Source: Hemerocallis citrina
Lineage: Eukaryota; Streptophyta; Magnoliopsida; Asparagales; Asphodelaceae
DNA: 64,000 nt
Direction: 5' to 3'
NCBI GenBank assembly: GCA_017893485.1
Contig: CM030366.1
Span: 47,676,283-47,740,282 of the forward strand
Shown here: piece after piece, positions 33,854 through 45,515 of the stretch
Position numbering within the stretch: position 1 is the stretch's first letter
How the letters are laid out: each line of letters opens with the position of its first letter
Notes under the pieces: model-generated
What the model was told of the DNA's origin: nothing
What the model saw: only the letters and a program-made list of their open reading frames with translations
Database searches by the model: none
Translations under genes and position numbers: made by a program

Positions 33854-35416
33854 TTGTGGAAGAGGAGGTGGTTGGTAGTACTGGAAGACATCTGTCCTGA
33901 GATAAAGTATCACCCAGAAAAGGCAAATGTGGTGGCTGATGCGCTCAGTCAGAAGAGCGGTTTATCCAGATTGATCATAACTCAAGAAAGTTTAGCAGAG
34001 GAGCTCGATCGAGCTGGGATAGAAGTGGTGTTCAAAGGACTGGGAGCATCTTTAGCATAGTTGAGACTTCAGCCCACGCTGAGGGAGAAGATTACCAACA
34101 ATCAGAAGTCTGATCCAAAGATTTAGAAGATAAAAGATCAGGTCGGTGAAGGTAAATTGTCAGAGTTCCAGGTGAAGGACGAAGTACTGTGGTTTGGAGA
34201 GAGATTGTGTGTACCGGATCAAGCATAACTGAAGGAAAGTATTCTACAGGAAGCACACACTACTCTTTTATCCGTGCATCGAGGGAGTACCAAGATGTAC
34301 ATGGATATCTGGTGGTCAAGGATGAAGCAGGATGTAGCAGAATTTGTTGCAAGGTGTGCAACCTGTCAGCAAATCAAGGAAGAAAATCAGAATTACGGAA
34401 GAATGTTGCAGCCGTTACCCATTCCGGAGTGGAAATGGGATAACATTAGCATGGATTTCATCACAGGGTTAACCAGGAGACCCAGGGGGAATGATGCAAT
34501 TTGGGTGATAGGCGATCGACTCATCTGCTCACTTTTTGGCAATGAAAATCACTTGATTATGGAGAAGTTAGCAGAATTGTATGTCGAAGAGATTGTCAGA
34601 CTACATGGAATTCGAGTATCGATTGTGTCTAATTGAGATGCGCGATTCACGTCGTATTTCTGGAAGAGTCTTCAGGCAGCTTTGGGGACCATGACTGATT
34701 TTAGAGTTGCTTTTCTTCCTTAAACTGATGGGCAGACTGAGAGAGTCAATCGAGTGCTGGAAGATATGTTGAGGTGTTGTGTGTTGGACTTCGGCGACAG
34801 TTGGGAGAGGCACTTAGTTCTGGCGGAATTTGCCTACAACAACAGCTTTTAGACTAGCATCGGTATGGCACTATACAAAGCCCTATATGGGAGGAAGTGC
34901 AGGAAACCAGTATGCTGGTATGAAGTAGGGGAAAGGCAGATGTATAGGCCCGAAATAGTGCAACAGACTTCAGAGAAGATTGAGCTTATCAGGAAGAGGC
35001 TAGTTGACGCGCAGAGCAGACAGAAGAGTTACACCGATAATCAGAGTAGAGATCTGGAGTTCGAAGAGGGTGACTATGTTTTCCTGAAAGTATCTCCAAC
35101 CAAGGGAGTGATTCGGTTTGGAAAGAGCGGAAAGTTATCCCCGAGATACATTGGACCCTACAAGATATTGAAGATGATTGGGAAGATAGCCAATCGGCTG
35201 GAGTTGCCGGAGGAGCTGGCCCAAGTACACAATGTTTTCCACGTGTCTATATTACGAGACTATATTCCGGATCCGAGTCATCATCTACCGGAAGTGCCAG
35301 AGGGTCTGCAGTTGGGTCTGAGTTATAAGGAGCGTCCTGTGAAGATTGTGGACCGACGGGAGAAAGTAATGAGAAATAAAACTATACCCATGGTCAAGGT
35401 CATGTGGAGGAACTAA
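33854..35416 (+). pseudogene. Chromovirus integrase and chromodomain
   Basis: Same frame as RT. Zinc region HRGSTKMYMDIWW to FVARCATCQQIKEEN, core NISMDFITGL (first Asp about 34451), SIVSN-stop-DARF (34619-34645, the second catalytic Asp motif now damaged by Asn and a stop), [16 protein letters not shown] (Glu). Tail RYIGPYKILKMIGK and VFHVSILRDYIPDPSHHL lead into a chromodomain-like KERPVKIVDRREKVMRNKT to the stop at 35414; after it LIKEAGGESEERM and HPELF match the usual end. A chromodomain is thought to guide insertion to heterochromatin. Confidence 0.88.
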
Positions 35417-35485
35417 TTGATTAAAGAAGCCGGTGGGGAATCTGAGGAGAGGATGACGAGAGACCATCCTGAACTTTTTGATTAA

Positions 35486-38433
35486 ATCCTTTCTTCAACT
35501 TCAATTGCAATCATAAATACACTATCAAATAAAGCGAAAATTAAACTTTTTATTACATCCTTTCTTCTTACAAAACAGAGCGGAATTAATTACATTAATT
35601 ACAAATCTTTACAACACATAAAATCTTCAATTTACATTTATACTCCAAGCTTTATTTGTATCAATGCTATCCATAATTGAAAACTTGCAAAAGTCTATTG
35701 AAAAGCGGGCACGTTATTTAAATGCAACTGACGTCAACTATAATAATAGTGATACTTATAAATCTCACAATCACAAAATTGATGCACATTAATAAAACAA
35801 TAATAAATGATACATAAACAATAATAAATGAAATATAAAACAACAAGTGAAGCTAGGCTAAGTGTCAAGTGTATTAAATGAAAATAGAAAGCAAGCATGC
35901 ATAAAACAAGTTAAGAAACACAAATGCCTATGATGATTTCTAATGCATACTTGTCGAATTCTATGCATTTCATACTACATAGGTCATGTGCAAGCCCTTA
36001 TCGTTATCCACTTTATAGGGTTCAATCCCTCGTTATGCAACTAACCTATTACGGTGATTACTTTAAGATTTAGATTATTCTATTAGTATCTTGTGCCATT
36101 CCCCCGATAATTTTTTAGAATCAACTTCCCACCGTCCGTGATATTGGGTACACTCCCTCACACCCCGATAATGCTGGAAGTTGAAACCCACACCGTCCGG
36201 CCAGATAGTACCTCATCACATGAATATCCCATGAGCATCGCACGGATCCCCGGTAATTCTGAAGATACATCTCCAACTAGTGTTTGTCCTTATGTTTATT
36301 ATGTTCAATTAGAATCACAGTCTCCCTAGAGTTGGTGTACCCTACCGGACTAAACTTTACTAAATCAAAACAAAAGCCCCACTGGAAAAATTCCAACCAA
36401 ATCTCATTTGTTGTCATACTAGGATCCCACCCAACCTCTAGAGTCTCATAACTCAAAATATCATCAACAATCTTTCTAGGGTCCACATCATAATCCTAAA
36501 CCTCAAATCAAAACCCAACTTAGTTCAATTATACAAAATACTCTTCATTAATCACATTCCTTTAAATCAACTAATACTTCCAAAACTATCTCTTTCATAT
36601 ATGGAAACATATTTACGAAAATTCTTTAAAATCAAATTTTAAATACCAATTTCCATTTATTCATAAAGTTCAATCAATTCTACTAGAAATTTATTCAATT
36701 CAACTGAATGAGCCTCTTAATCATATGGGATCTCGTCCCAAAAATTTGAAATTCTTTTATTCCAATAATCTGAAATTTACCTCTTTTAGAAACTGAAAAT
36801 ATCCCCCTTAGCACTCAAAGTTTTCATCTTTAAAAACTGAATATATAATCCTTCAAACTGAGAATTTAATCTCTAAAAATATAGATTTACTTCCTCAAAA
36901 CGTTACTTGAATATATTAAATTGCTACTAGATTTCGACAAAATCTGAAATTTAACAGCTTCTAAACTTCATCAAAACTCCATTAAACTTCACACAAATAT
37001 TAGTTTAAACACATATATATATAATCATCTATATGTGTACTAGGGTTCCCCAACATTAGCACACAAAGGCACAAACAGAAACCCACTCAAAACACCAAAA
37101 AATCCAATCGAAACCCAAAAAAATCAAATTGCAGCTGTAATACGGTTCAACCCGAGACCCAACAACCCTTAACCTAGGGTTTTGACCTCCAAACCCTAGC
37201 ACCCATATATTTAATGTATTTTCTCGATATATTTCTTCCCATATACTCCTTGCATGCTTAAATAATTAGAGTTTATTATCAAGAATTATATTTACATTAA
37301 AACACCGAATAAACATGGAAAAATCTCAACTATAAAATCAATCAAGCGTGAATTTAAGAGTATAAAACAAGTTCAAATTATCTTTACAAATCTCCATCAT
37401 CTACAAGTTAAACCCATCATCCTCAATTAATTTTATAGACCACAAATTAGATCTTTATCAATTAATAATTTGTATTTGTATGTTCATGATAACCTCCACG
37501 TCATAATATTAAAACCCAATATTCAACACACAATCCATGAAGAATATCAATATCAAATTCAGTCATCATGCATACATCCATCATCACATATTCAACCATG
37601 AACAACATGCTAAGTAAAATTTTATAAGTCCACATGAAGTCCTAGTATGCTTTCTATTTGATTCATCAAAACAACAAATTAGAAGGACACCCACTCATCA
37701 ATTTATGATCTTATTAATGAAGATGTTATTTTGACTACTCATTCATTGAGATTTATTCACTAATAGGATTTTATTAATTATGTATAACCATACATCTTCA
37801 AGCATGTATCTTTCTTAATCAACGATCATATTCTACAAACATATAGCAAAACAAAAGACAAGAGAGTATCACCCACCTGAAGAAGATCAATTGAAGAAAA
37901 TAATAATAAAAAAGAAAGAGCACCTCCTCCTCCTTGCAAAAATCCTAAGATCCAAGCCTCCAAAACTCCAAGAATGATAAAGAAAATAATATTTTGTGAA
38001 GAAAAGAAAAGAATGGTTGTTTTTGTCTATTATAGGCCGGTGCTGTATTTTCTAGAGTTTTATGATGAATTTTACAAAATCCCCAACCCCCCCTCAAAAA
38101 AAAAAAAACAATATTTACATATATATATAAATCTTCCAAATCAGGTAGTTAATCCAATCAAATAAGGTAAGATTTTATCTCCCTAATCACCCTGATTTGG
38201 CTGGCCCACATGCAGCCAAGGGGTTTCAAAATTCAAAATTTGCCTCTGAGTGGAAATTTTACACAAAAGTCCTTCACTTTGAAATATTTGAAAATATGCC
38301 ATAAATCATTCATAAAATTCATAAAATTTACAATTATTATCTACTAATAAATATTAGATTCTTCAAATGAATTTTCTGACTTTTTATTCTTCAGGAAGAA
38401 TATTTTCAATAAAGTCTCCAAGAATCCTAAAAT

Positions 38434-38473
<40 letters not shown>

Positions 38474-39121
38474 CAAATCAAATCAAATTAGTAGGATAAA
38501 ATCTCTACCCCCAATCTCTCCACTGCCAAACCGGTCTACCAAAACAGTCCAACCAAATTTTGAATACGAATTTTGCCTCCAAACGATATTTTGCACAAAA
38601 ACCTATTTTTTCAAGGTATTTAAAAAAATAGTTTCTCCATTTAAAAAAATCCCAAAATTTAGAATATAATCAATTATAAATAGGAGAATTTATTCAGGTT
38701 TTTAAAAGTGTAAATTTGCACCTAGGAAAATGTCAATTTCATAAAATTACCCAATTAATCAAAAAAATTAATAAATCATTTATTAATTCAAAATGATATA
38801 TAATTAATAGAAAATACTTTTGATTTAATTTTTAGCTCTTTTACGGCCGAAATGTAATTCTTTCATCAAAATCAGTTATATCAACATAGAGTCCAAAATT
38901 AAGTTTCTTTAATCAAGTAATCTGAAAAATAAAATATATCATACTTAAATAAGGGACATCAAATATTGACAACAAACTTTTGAGAAATCCAAAATTTTCT
39001 AACTTTGCACGTGTTTTGCACGTGCAACAGCAATTCAAGAAAACTGTCAAAATAGTCAATTTCACTAATTCAATATTATTTAATAATTCCAAAAATATAT
39101 TTTATTTTACGGGTTGTTACA
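35486..39121 (-). repeat. 3' LTR (minus), about 3.6 kb, 3'-truncated
   Basis: Start TGTAACAACCCG (39121). CACGTG at 39019 and 39008. A short (TA)n lies at 38437-38469. Near the left end tctaatgcatacttgtcgaattctatgcat (split here as tctaatgcatacttgtcg / aattctatgcat, 35939-35970) matches the pre-promoter phrase gcatagaattc..aagtatgcattag of the LTRs at 27067 and 49170. A decayed AATACACTTGACA on the minus strand (35868-35880) may be its promoter box. Confidence 0.75.
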
Positions 39122-39135
39122 TCACTCCCCCCTTA
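39122..39135 (-). promoter_or_regulatory. Polypurine tract (minus)
   Basis: Minus strand aaggggggagtga immediately 5' of TGTAACAACC, same context as the tracts at 13391 and 54105. Confidence 0.75.
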
Positions 39136-40101
39136 GAATAGTTATGTCCTCAGAACTATCCTTAGTAAGAGCAAAACAAAAATACAAAACTTACACAACA
39201 GTTTCAGAAAATCATTCTATCTTTATTGTCTAATTACATTGGGTTGTTAACTAAAGAAAATAATGTATAATAAGAACAGTAAAGCAAATATGAAAACTGA
39301 CAGAGCAACAAGTATAAGCAAAAAACTCATAAAGCATAAAACTAGTCCCAAGAATATATATATAATGTATTTAAAAAAATATAGATTATGCAATAACTTG
39401 TTGAAAGCAACTAGATAATCAATTAATGCATACAAATTTCTACAGCATAATTATCATAACTAATATAAATTAGTCAATAATACTTTAAGGCAAACAGAGA
39501 AATCAAAAGCTTTCTTAAAACTTGAATACACTATAAACACAATGCACTATGAATTTAAGAATTAATGAACATAGACAAACGTACGTAACACAAAACTTAG
39601 ACAAGAATATGAGTAAAAGAAAATTGTCTAAAGTAACAAATAACAATAAGTTTAGTTAGTAAAACAAAATATTAAGCACATTAAAGGTCGTTAAAACATT
39701 TGTATAAAACCATAAAATGCAAAATACATATATGAACAGATCAACAAAAAAAATGATTGCTCATCAAATAACATCGTAAAAGATCATTACAGTAAGAAAA
39801 ATAATAAGGCCAATCATACAAAATAAGGAGCCAAAAAAGAAAAGTTAAAGACATAAATAATGGCAAAAGTAAATCATAATAAAAGTAACGCAAAAAATAC
39901 AACTTAAAGATGATAAGAAAAATAGATATGGGAAGAGAGTCAATCAAAGACACGTCGAAATACAAACAAATTTAGCTAAGTAAAAATAATAAAAATAAAC
40001 ATACACAAAGGAAAACAAAGGAATAGTGAGTATATTAAATAAATATTAATATTATAAACAATACCTTAAGAGTACATTAAAAGAATCAAGCGAAATGGAC
40101 A

Positions 40102-40152
<51 letters not shown>

Positions 40153-40900
40153 AAGACTTAAAATAAGTTCATTAAATATTACAAAAGGGTCAAACCATTC
40201 ATTAAATATTACAAAAGGGTCAAACCATTAAATAGAACGTGGAAACAAACGTAAGTGAGAAAATTTGGAATCAAATTCCGACGTAAACGAATATAATATT
40301 GCATAAAAACATAAATAAGGTAAAACCAAGTAAACTAGTTCAAGTTATCTGAAATTATAAAGTGGAATAGTATACAACAAAATGTCGTATAGAAAGAAAT
40401 TATATGTGAAACTTATTTTAGTTAAATTAAAGTCTTGAATTTTAGAATAGTTCAAGAACAAATATTACTTAAGTGAATCTATAAACATTTATTAACATTT
40501 AAATTTGAAGCAATCCAACTCAAAATCTGAAATTTGTACTCCTAAAAACTAAAATTATATTCTTTCAAATAAAAAATTATATTCACTCAAATTCTAAATT
40601 TTTACCTTTTCAAATCTATATTTATCTGCTTCAAAAAATATGGAATTATATTGTACCAATCCTGAAATTGTAAATCTGAATTCACATCATACCAAAACTG
40701 AAATATTTATATACTCTAATCTGGAATTTGCCATCTTGAGTTTGTTAATTACACTAAATCTTATACTCATGGTGATTGCTTGAACATGCTAAAGTAATAA
40801 AAATTGCCGCATCTTGCAGTGTTGGTTTTGGTGATGTTATAGAACTGATCATGGTATATCAAAGAAGAAAAGAATAAAGAATATATAGTAGGTTGTGAAT
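39136..40900. other. A-rich non-coding interior with (TA)n
   Basis: No frame longer than about 75 codons and none with a recognisable domain. A (TA)n tract lies at 40104-40150; a 30-bp unit attaaatattacaaaagggt.. is duplicated at 40171 and 40201. Composition mirrors the T-rich interior of the element at 49170. Confidence 0.55.
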
Positions 40901-40905
40901 GTAAT

Positions 40906-40975
40906 AATTACCATATTATTGGGTGGCATTATTCCACCTTTTCCTCAAAAAAAAAAAAACAATTACCATATTATT
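40906..40975. mobile_element. Tiny poly(A) retroinsertion with 16-bp TSD
   Basis: aattaccatattattg occurs at 40906-40921 and again at 40960-40975. Between them are 38 bp: ggtggcattattccacc, cttttcctc and a run of A's followed by C. A short sequence with a poly(A) tail between long target duplications is the pattern made by LINE machinery on a very truncated transcript. A plain tandem slip is less likely because of the A-tail. Confidence 0.55.

Positions 40976-40977
<2 letters not shown>

Positions 40978-41012
<35 letters not shown>
40978..41012. repeat. (CT)n microsatellite with gcgcgc tail
   Basis: About seventeen CT dinucleotides followed by gtgcgcgcgcacg, directly beside the small retroinsertion. 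Confidence 0.9.
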
Positions 41013-41015
<3 letters not shown>

Positions 41016-41377
41016 GCGCGCACGCCCGCAGAGAGTAGAGACCTCTTAGTTTGCTTGAAGTTTACACGTTTTGGTAATCGGCAGTGTTATTTTTTGAAAT
41101 GTAGAACTTCTACTTGAGTGTAGTTGTTTTATTTAAATAGAAAGCTTTCAAAATGGCTATAAACATCAGATTGATGGATCGATAATATACATTGTAAAAG
41201 TATCATTCAATTCTTAACATATAATCTGATAATCAATCATAAAGTAATCTTTTTTATTTTCAAACACCGGATACAATGACGCTTATGGTCCAAATTTTGT
41301 ACACTAGTTTCACATTTATGTCATCCACATATATTTGATGCCTCTACACCTGTAAGAGCATCTATAGTCGTTGGCTA

Positions 41378-41944
41378 TCTATATAATAAATTACAAAGAA
41401 AGCTATCAAGTGGCTCTCATTCAATCTCCCCTAAAATCAATGGCCTACATTGATTCTCACAAAACATATTTTCTCGCCCAAAATTAAATTTTCCCCCCAA
41501 AACTAAAAAACTCATTACTTTATTACTATCTCTCTCTTCTATCTTCACTTTTTCATATTTCTCTCTTTCTCTCTCTCCCTCTCTCTCCCATTATTTCTTT
41601 ATTTACTTAGAAATTTAAATTTTAAGATTTCAGGTTTGTAAAAATTTTCAGAATTTTTATGCTTTTTTATTGCACATGTTATATTGAAAATAGCAAATAT
41701 ATCTTCAACAGTTAAATTTCATTATTTTCCACACTTAAAGTTCTAAGAAGTTGGATTTTACACCCTCATTTATAATTATTTTTCAACATATACTAATAGA
41801 AATATGGACTTTTGTTTACAATTAATTATTATCATACTATTCAAACTTGAACTACATAATTGTTGTTTTACTGTTTACATGGCTTTTCATGTGTTGTATC
41901 GTTCCGAAAACGTGCAGTAGGCACGTGCCCACAGGCAAATCTAG
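41378..41944 (+). mobile_element. Candidate non-autonomous Helitron nested in the TIR element
   Basis: The 5' end TCTATATAATA follows an A (41377). The 3' end has the 10-bp palindrome GGCACGTGCC (41920-41929), 11 bases, then CTAG (41941-41944) before T. TC start, hairpin plus CTRR end, and insertion between A and T are Helitron rules. Removing 41378-41944 brings the two parts of the left arm of the TIR element next to each other, making it more like the right arm. No Rep-helicase; internal CT-rich block at 41520-41590. Confidence 0.5.
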
Positions 41945-42075
41945 TTCTGTTAAAATTTCCAAAAAATGGAAATGTATGTGCTGCAGTCGTTGGATATAAA
42001 CCCAAAAATTGAGTTTTAGGGGAACAATAGTCTGCCAAATTTGGCAGACAAAATAGCTTTTTAGAAAATATAACT

Positions 42076-42500
42076 GACGAAAGATGATTTTTCGTCTATT
42101 CGATCGGACAAAAGATAATCTTTCGTCGGATGATTTTTATTTTATTTTACCCTATCGGACGCATAATGATTTCCCGTCCCAAATATATTTGTTTTTTTAA
42201 TAAATCGTTGGACGGGAAATGATTACCCGTCCGATCAATTTATTTCAAAAAAAAATATGGGACAGCAAATAATTACCTGTCCCACAAAATAAATCCCAAA
42301 AAATTAAGGGACATGAGATGTTCCTTCGTCCCTTAATAATAAAAAAATTAATCCACGGAAGAGAAATCATTTCCCATCCCATCAATTTTTTTTAAAAAAA
42401 ATTGTATTTTTTTAATGAATGATCATTCTTCGTCCGTTGCAGTTAAATTTTGAATAATTTTTTTTATTTATAAAAGAGGGACGAGAAATAATCTTTCGTC
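42076..42500. repeat. Array of eight ~23-bp palindromes, about 50 bp apart
   Basis: Imperfect palindromes at 42076-42096, 42106-42127, 42157-42179, 42210-42232, 42259-42283, 42308-42332, 42357-42380 and 42478-42500, plus a half copy at 42421-42436. The common theme is GGACGnnAAATnATTnCCGTCC: for example ggacgggaaatgattacccg.. (fourth) and gacgaaagatgatttttcgtc (first). Arms vary while complementarity is mostly kept. Confidence 0.8.
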
Positions 42501-42624
42501 TGATGATTTAATTGCCCAAAAAAGTCAAAAATTGGGTTTCGACGACTACAACACAAAGTCATTTTTCCATTTCCTATTTGCTAAATACCCAAAATATGGG
42601 TATCAACGACTACAGATGCTCTAA

Positions 42625-43231
42625 TGTGTCAATACTAAATGAAGCTCCATCTCCATGCCCAAAAAACTGATGTGCATCAATACCATGTAGAATATACAAA
42701 TTAATATTGAAACATTTTGTTCATCATCATTTCTCCATGTCCAAAAATTCAACAACATTTTAGACCACCCTAGGTTTCTGAACATATAATTTTTTATACT
42801 AAATAAAGCATTCATATGAATACATCATATACGTGTATGATCCCAAATAAAGAATAGTTGTTTCAATACATGTTTTATAAATCACATTAGTGTACACAGT
42901 GTGTGTGTGTGTTTTGGGGAGGGGGGTTAGTACAAAAGAAATATAAATTTTACTATCATGCTTCATAACATGAATTACAATAGGAAAAGAAAAAAAGAAG
43001 AAAGATACAATTTAATATTACTATACAAAAAACAATCTGCTCAGTTAAAACTCTGCACACTATAAAGACTTCCCATCATGATTTTTGACAAATACGCCAA
43101 CACAATGTAACTAGAACCTTTCTGAAAGCTCAGCTCTTTTTTTCAACTGGCAGGAGGCCCAACTATTTGATTACTACCATCTTTCCTCTTTTCATAAATT
43201 GGTTTCCTTCAGCGGATCCATTTTTCTCGCC
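42625..43231. other. AT-rich stretch, no gene recognised
   Basis: Contains a (GT)n run with a G-rich tail (42897-42928). Relative to the J-domain pseudogene on the minus strand it is the downstream side and may include its 3' untranslated region. Confidence 0.4.
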
Positions 43232-44079
43232 CTATGCCTCATAGCTTGTATCGGTGATGTTGAGCTCCTTCGCAGAGAACTCAACAAACTCCTCCCCAAG
43301 TCCGGTCGTGTAAGAATAGACTAGAATTAGCAAGTAAACACATATAAGTTTCATTCTCAGCTACACATTCCACACTAACTTCTAATCTCTGCCTACATTT
43401 TAAAATAATTCTTATAATATTGCTTCAACTCAAAAATATATTCCGAAAGAATGCATAGAAGTAATAGCAGCAATTCATACCATGGGTTCCTTTTGATCAA
43501 AGACATAAGGATCTATATTATTTTAAGTAGGTAGACTTTGGTAATGAATGTGACCGGCCACATGAATCTAGTCATCAACACAACTAACTAAACTATGCGC
43601 CCATCATAGAAATATGTCATATCCTAAATAATAGGGCTGGATCCAGATTCTTCCAGACATTAGTGAAAGCTAAAAAGTATAGAAGGGGAAAGATCATAAA
43701 TTGCTCTAGAAAATTACATATGAACTCTAAGGTATAGAATAAGTAAAGACAAAGGGCAATTGCATTTACACATTTTGATTTAAGAAACAAAGAAACACAG
43801 GAAAAAAAATTCTCCATAAGCATTTTAAATAGCCAAGAGTCATACCAAACCCATAAAATTCCTCTTCTTAGGCAGTCTTGTATTTGGCCCTTTCCGATGA
43901 AGTTCAAGAGTCTCAATTGCAACCTAGTCGAAAACATTAAGGCATTTCAGAGCCTAACGCCCTTTATCGAGGTCAGAAGAGAGATTGGGGATCAAGCATC
44001 TGTGATCGAACTGCGACTCTGAATTTAGTAAGGTATTGTATGCATGCATAATCCGCATGAACTTCTCTTGAGCATCAGC
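43232..44079 (-). pseudogene. Decayed plant J-domain (DnaJ-like, chloroplast type) gene
   Basis: Three exon-like pieces on the minus strand, in order. 44079-44016: ADAQEKFMRIMHAYNTLLNS, matching the helix III/IV side of a J domain, preceded by a pyrimidine tract and AG. 43867-43845: EEEFYGFG, directly after a TAA stop (43870-43868) and followed by a GT. 43305-43232: GEEFVEFSAKELNITD, ending EA-stop. I recognise these as pieces of a plant J-domain co-chaperone family, from memory. Helices I-II and the HPD motif are not visible. Stop plus missing exons indicate a pseudogene. Confidence 0.6.
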
Positions 44080-44552
44080 CTATTAAAGAAGAAATGAAAT
44101 TTTTCTTCCTGCATCCTGAAAAAAAAATCAAACAAATAAAATCAAATAATAATACCAACACCCTAAACTCCTCAAAATTAAAGAATATTATATCAAAAGG
44201 AGAATTTTGAAGGAAGTCAAAATTGATGGCAAAATTGATGGAAGGTGGAAATCGAAGGAAGGTAGAGATCGAAGGATGTCGAAATCGAAGAGGAGGAAGG
44301 GGGAGATGGAGAGTCATCAGTGGCGCTAGGGAGCCGATGGTGGACAAGGTGAAGAAGGTAGAGGAACAGATCGATCATGGGGGGCTTTCGCGGGGTGGGG
44401 TTGCCCGGGGGGGGAGGGGGGCGTGGGGGGAATTGGCTTGGGGGGTTGAGAGATAAGAATGAGTGAAAATTATAAGAGAGAAGATGAGAATGAGTGGAAA
44501 TCTCAGTTCTGGATTGAGGCGGCCCGAGCCAAATGACAAAACTACTCCCAAT
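44080..44552. other. Low-complexity GC-rich stretch upstream of the pseudogene
   Basis: Purine-rich on plus (gatggaaggtggaaatcgaa-like phrases, 44225-44310) and a G-run region 44385-44450. A minus-strand frame (44347-44075) lacks an ATG and resembles no domain, though it could be a decayed transit-peptide exon of the J-domain gene, since it is Ser/Pro/Arg/Phe-rich and ends near an intron-like gtgttgg. Confidence 0.4.
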
Positions 44553-44554
44553 TT

Positions 44555-44678
44555 AACCCTCCTTATTTTTTTCCCGTCCAATTGACATCATGATGATGAG
44601 AGATCTAACGGTTAATAACCCTCCTTATTTTTTTCCCGTCCAATTGACATCATGATGATGAGAGATCTAACGGTTAAT
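44555..44678. repeat. 62-bp tandem duplication
   Basis: aaccctccttatttttttcc starts at 44555 and 44617; both continue with cgtccaattgacatcatgat and agatctaacggttaata. Near-perfect, so recent. Confidence 0.92.
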
Positions 44679-44684
44679 AAGTGT

Positions 44685-44687
<3 letters not shown>

Positions 44688-44768
<81 letters not shown>
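44688..44768. repeat. (TA)n tract at the broken end of an LTR fragment
   Basis: About 80 bp of TA repeats with one aaa interruption. The LTR homology to its right starts exactly here; the matching LTR at 38105-38125 also has a short TA tract, so the break probably occurred at the microsatellite. Confidence 0.85.
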
Positions 44769-44774
<6 letters not shown>

Positions 44775-45072
44775 TCAAGTAGTTAATACAATTAAATAAG
44801 GTAAGATTTTATCTCCCCCTAATAACCCTGGCCAGCCCACATGCAGGCAAGGGGTTTCAAAATTCAAAATTTGTCTCTGAGTGACAATTTTAGACAAAAC
44901 TCTTTCACTAAAACATTTGCAAACATGCAATAAATCATTCATAAAATCCAAAAAAATAAGAATTGTTATCTACTAATAAATATTAGATTTTAGAAATAAA
45001 TTTTCCGACTAGGGAGAATATATGCAATAAAGTCCCCAACAATCCCAAAATTGCATATATATATATATATAT

Positions 45073-45515
<443 letters not shown>

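Larger units (their letters stand above)
27067..35485 (+). mobile_element. Tekay-like chromovirus (Ty3/Gypsy) without 3' LTR
   Basis: 3202-bp 5' LTR (27067-30268, TGTAACATCC...TGTTACA), PBS, acidic leader frame, gag, protease, RT, RNase H, integrase and chromodomain in order. The chromodomain end and a Tekay-style closing HPELFD are at about 35400-35485, after which an inverted LTR of another element begins. No polypurine tract or 3' LTR of its own. It cut the gag of the older Tat fragment. Confidence 0.9.
35486..40900 (-). mobile_element. Minus-strand Tekay-type element: 3' LTR and A-rich interior
   Basis: On the minus strand an LTR starts TGTAACAACCCG at 39121 and runs left to about 35486, preceded (39122-39135) by a polypurine tract aaggggggagtga in the context aactattcta. 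Right of it lies about 1.7 kb of A-rich (minus strand T-rich) DNA without coding content, like the interior at 52545-54117. No PBS is seen, so the 5' part is missing and the right limit is approximate. The LTR lacks its own terminal TGTTACA at 35486. Confidence 0.7.
41356..42621. mobile_element. Harbinger-like TIR element (non-autonomous, 1266 bp)
   Basis: The ends gagcatctatagtcgttg (41356-41373) and caacgactacagatgctc (42604-42621) are inverted copies with one mismatch, flanked on both sides by TAA (41353-41355, 42622-42624). A 3-bp TWA target site and ends like GAGCATCT fit plant PIF/Harbinger elements. Inverted similarity continues inward (ggaaatg..cagtcgttgg near 41963-41995 against 42530-42575). 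No transposase. A Helitron candidate and a palindrome array lie inside. Confidence 0.75.

Noticed and set aside
36138..36486. Short frames in the minus LTR as genes
   Set aside because: They lie inside LTR sequence shared with other copies, have no domain and are not conserved.
44223..44456. Gly/Arg-rich plus-strand frame
   Set aside because: Purine-rich low complexity with a G-run; antisense to the possible upstream part of the J-domain pseudogene.
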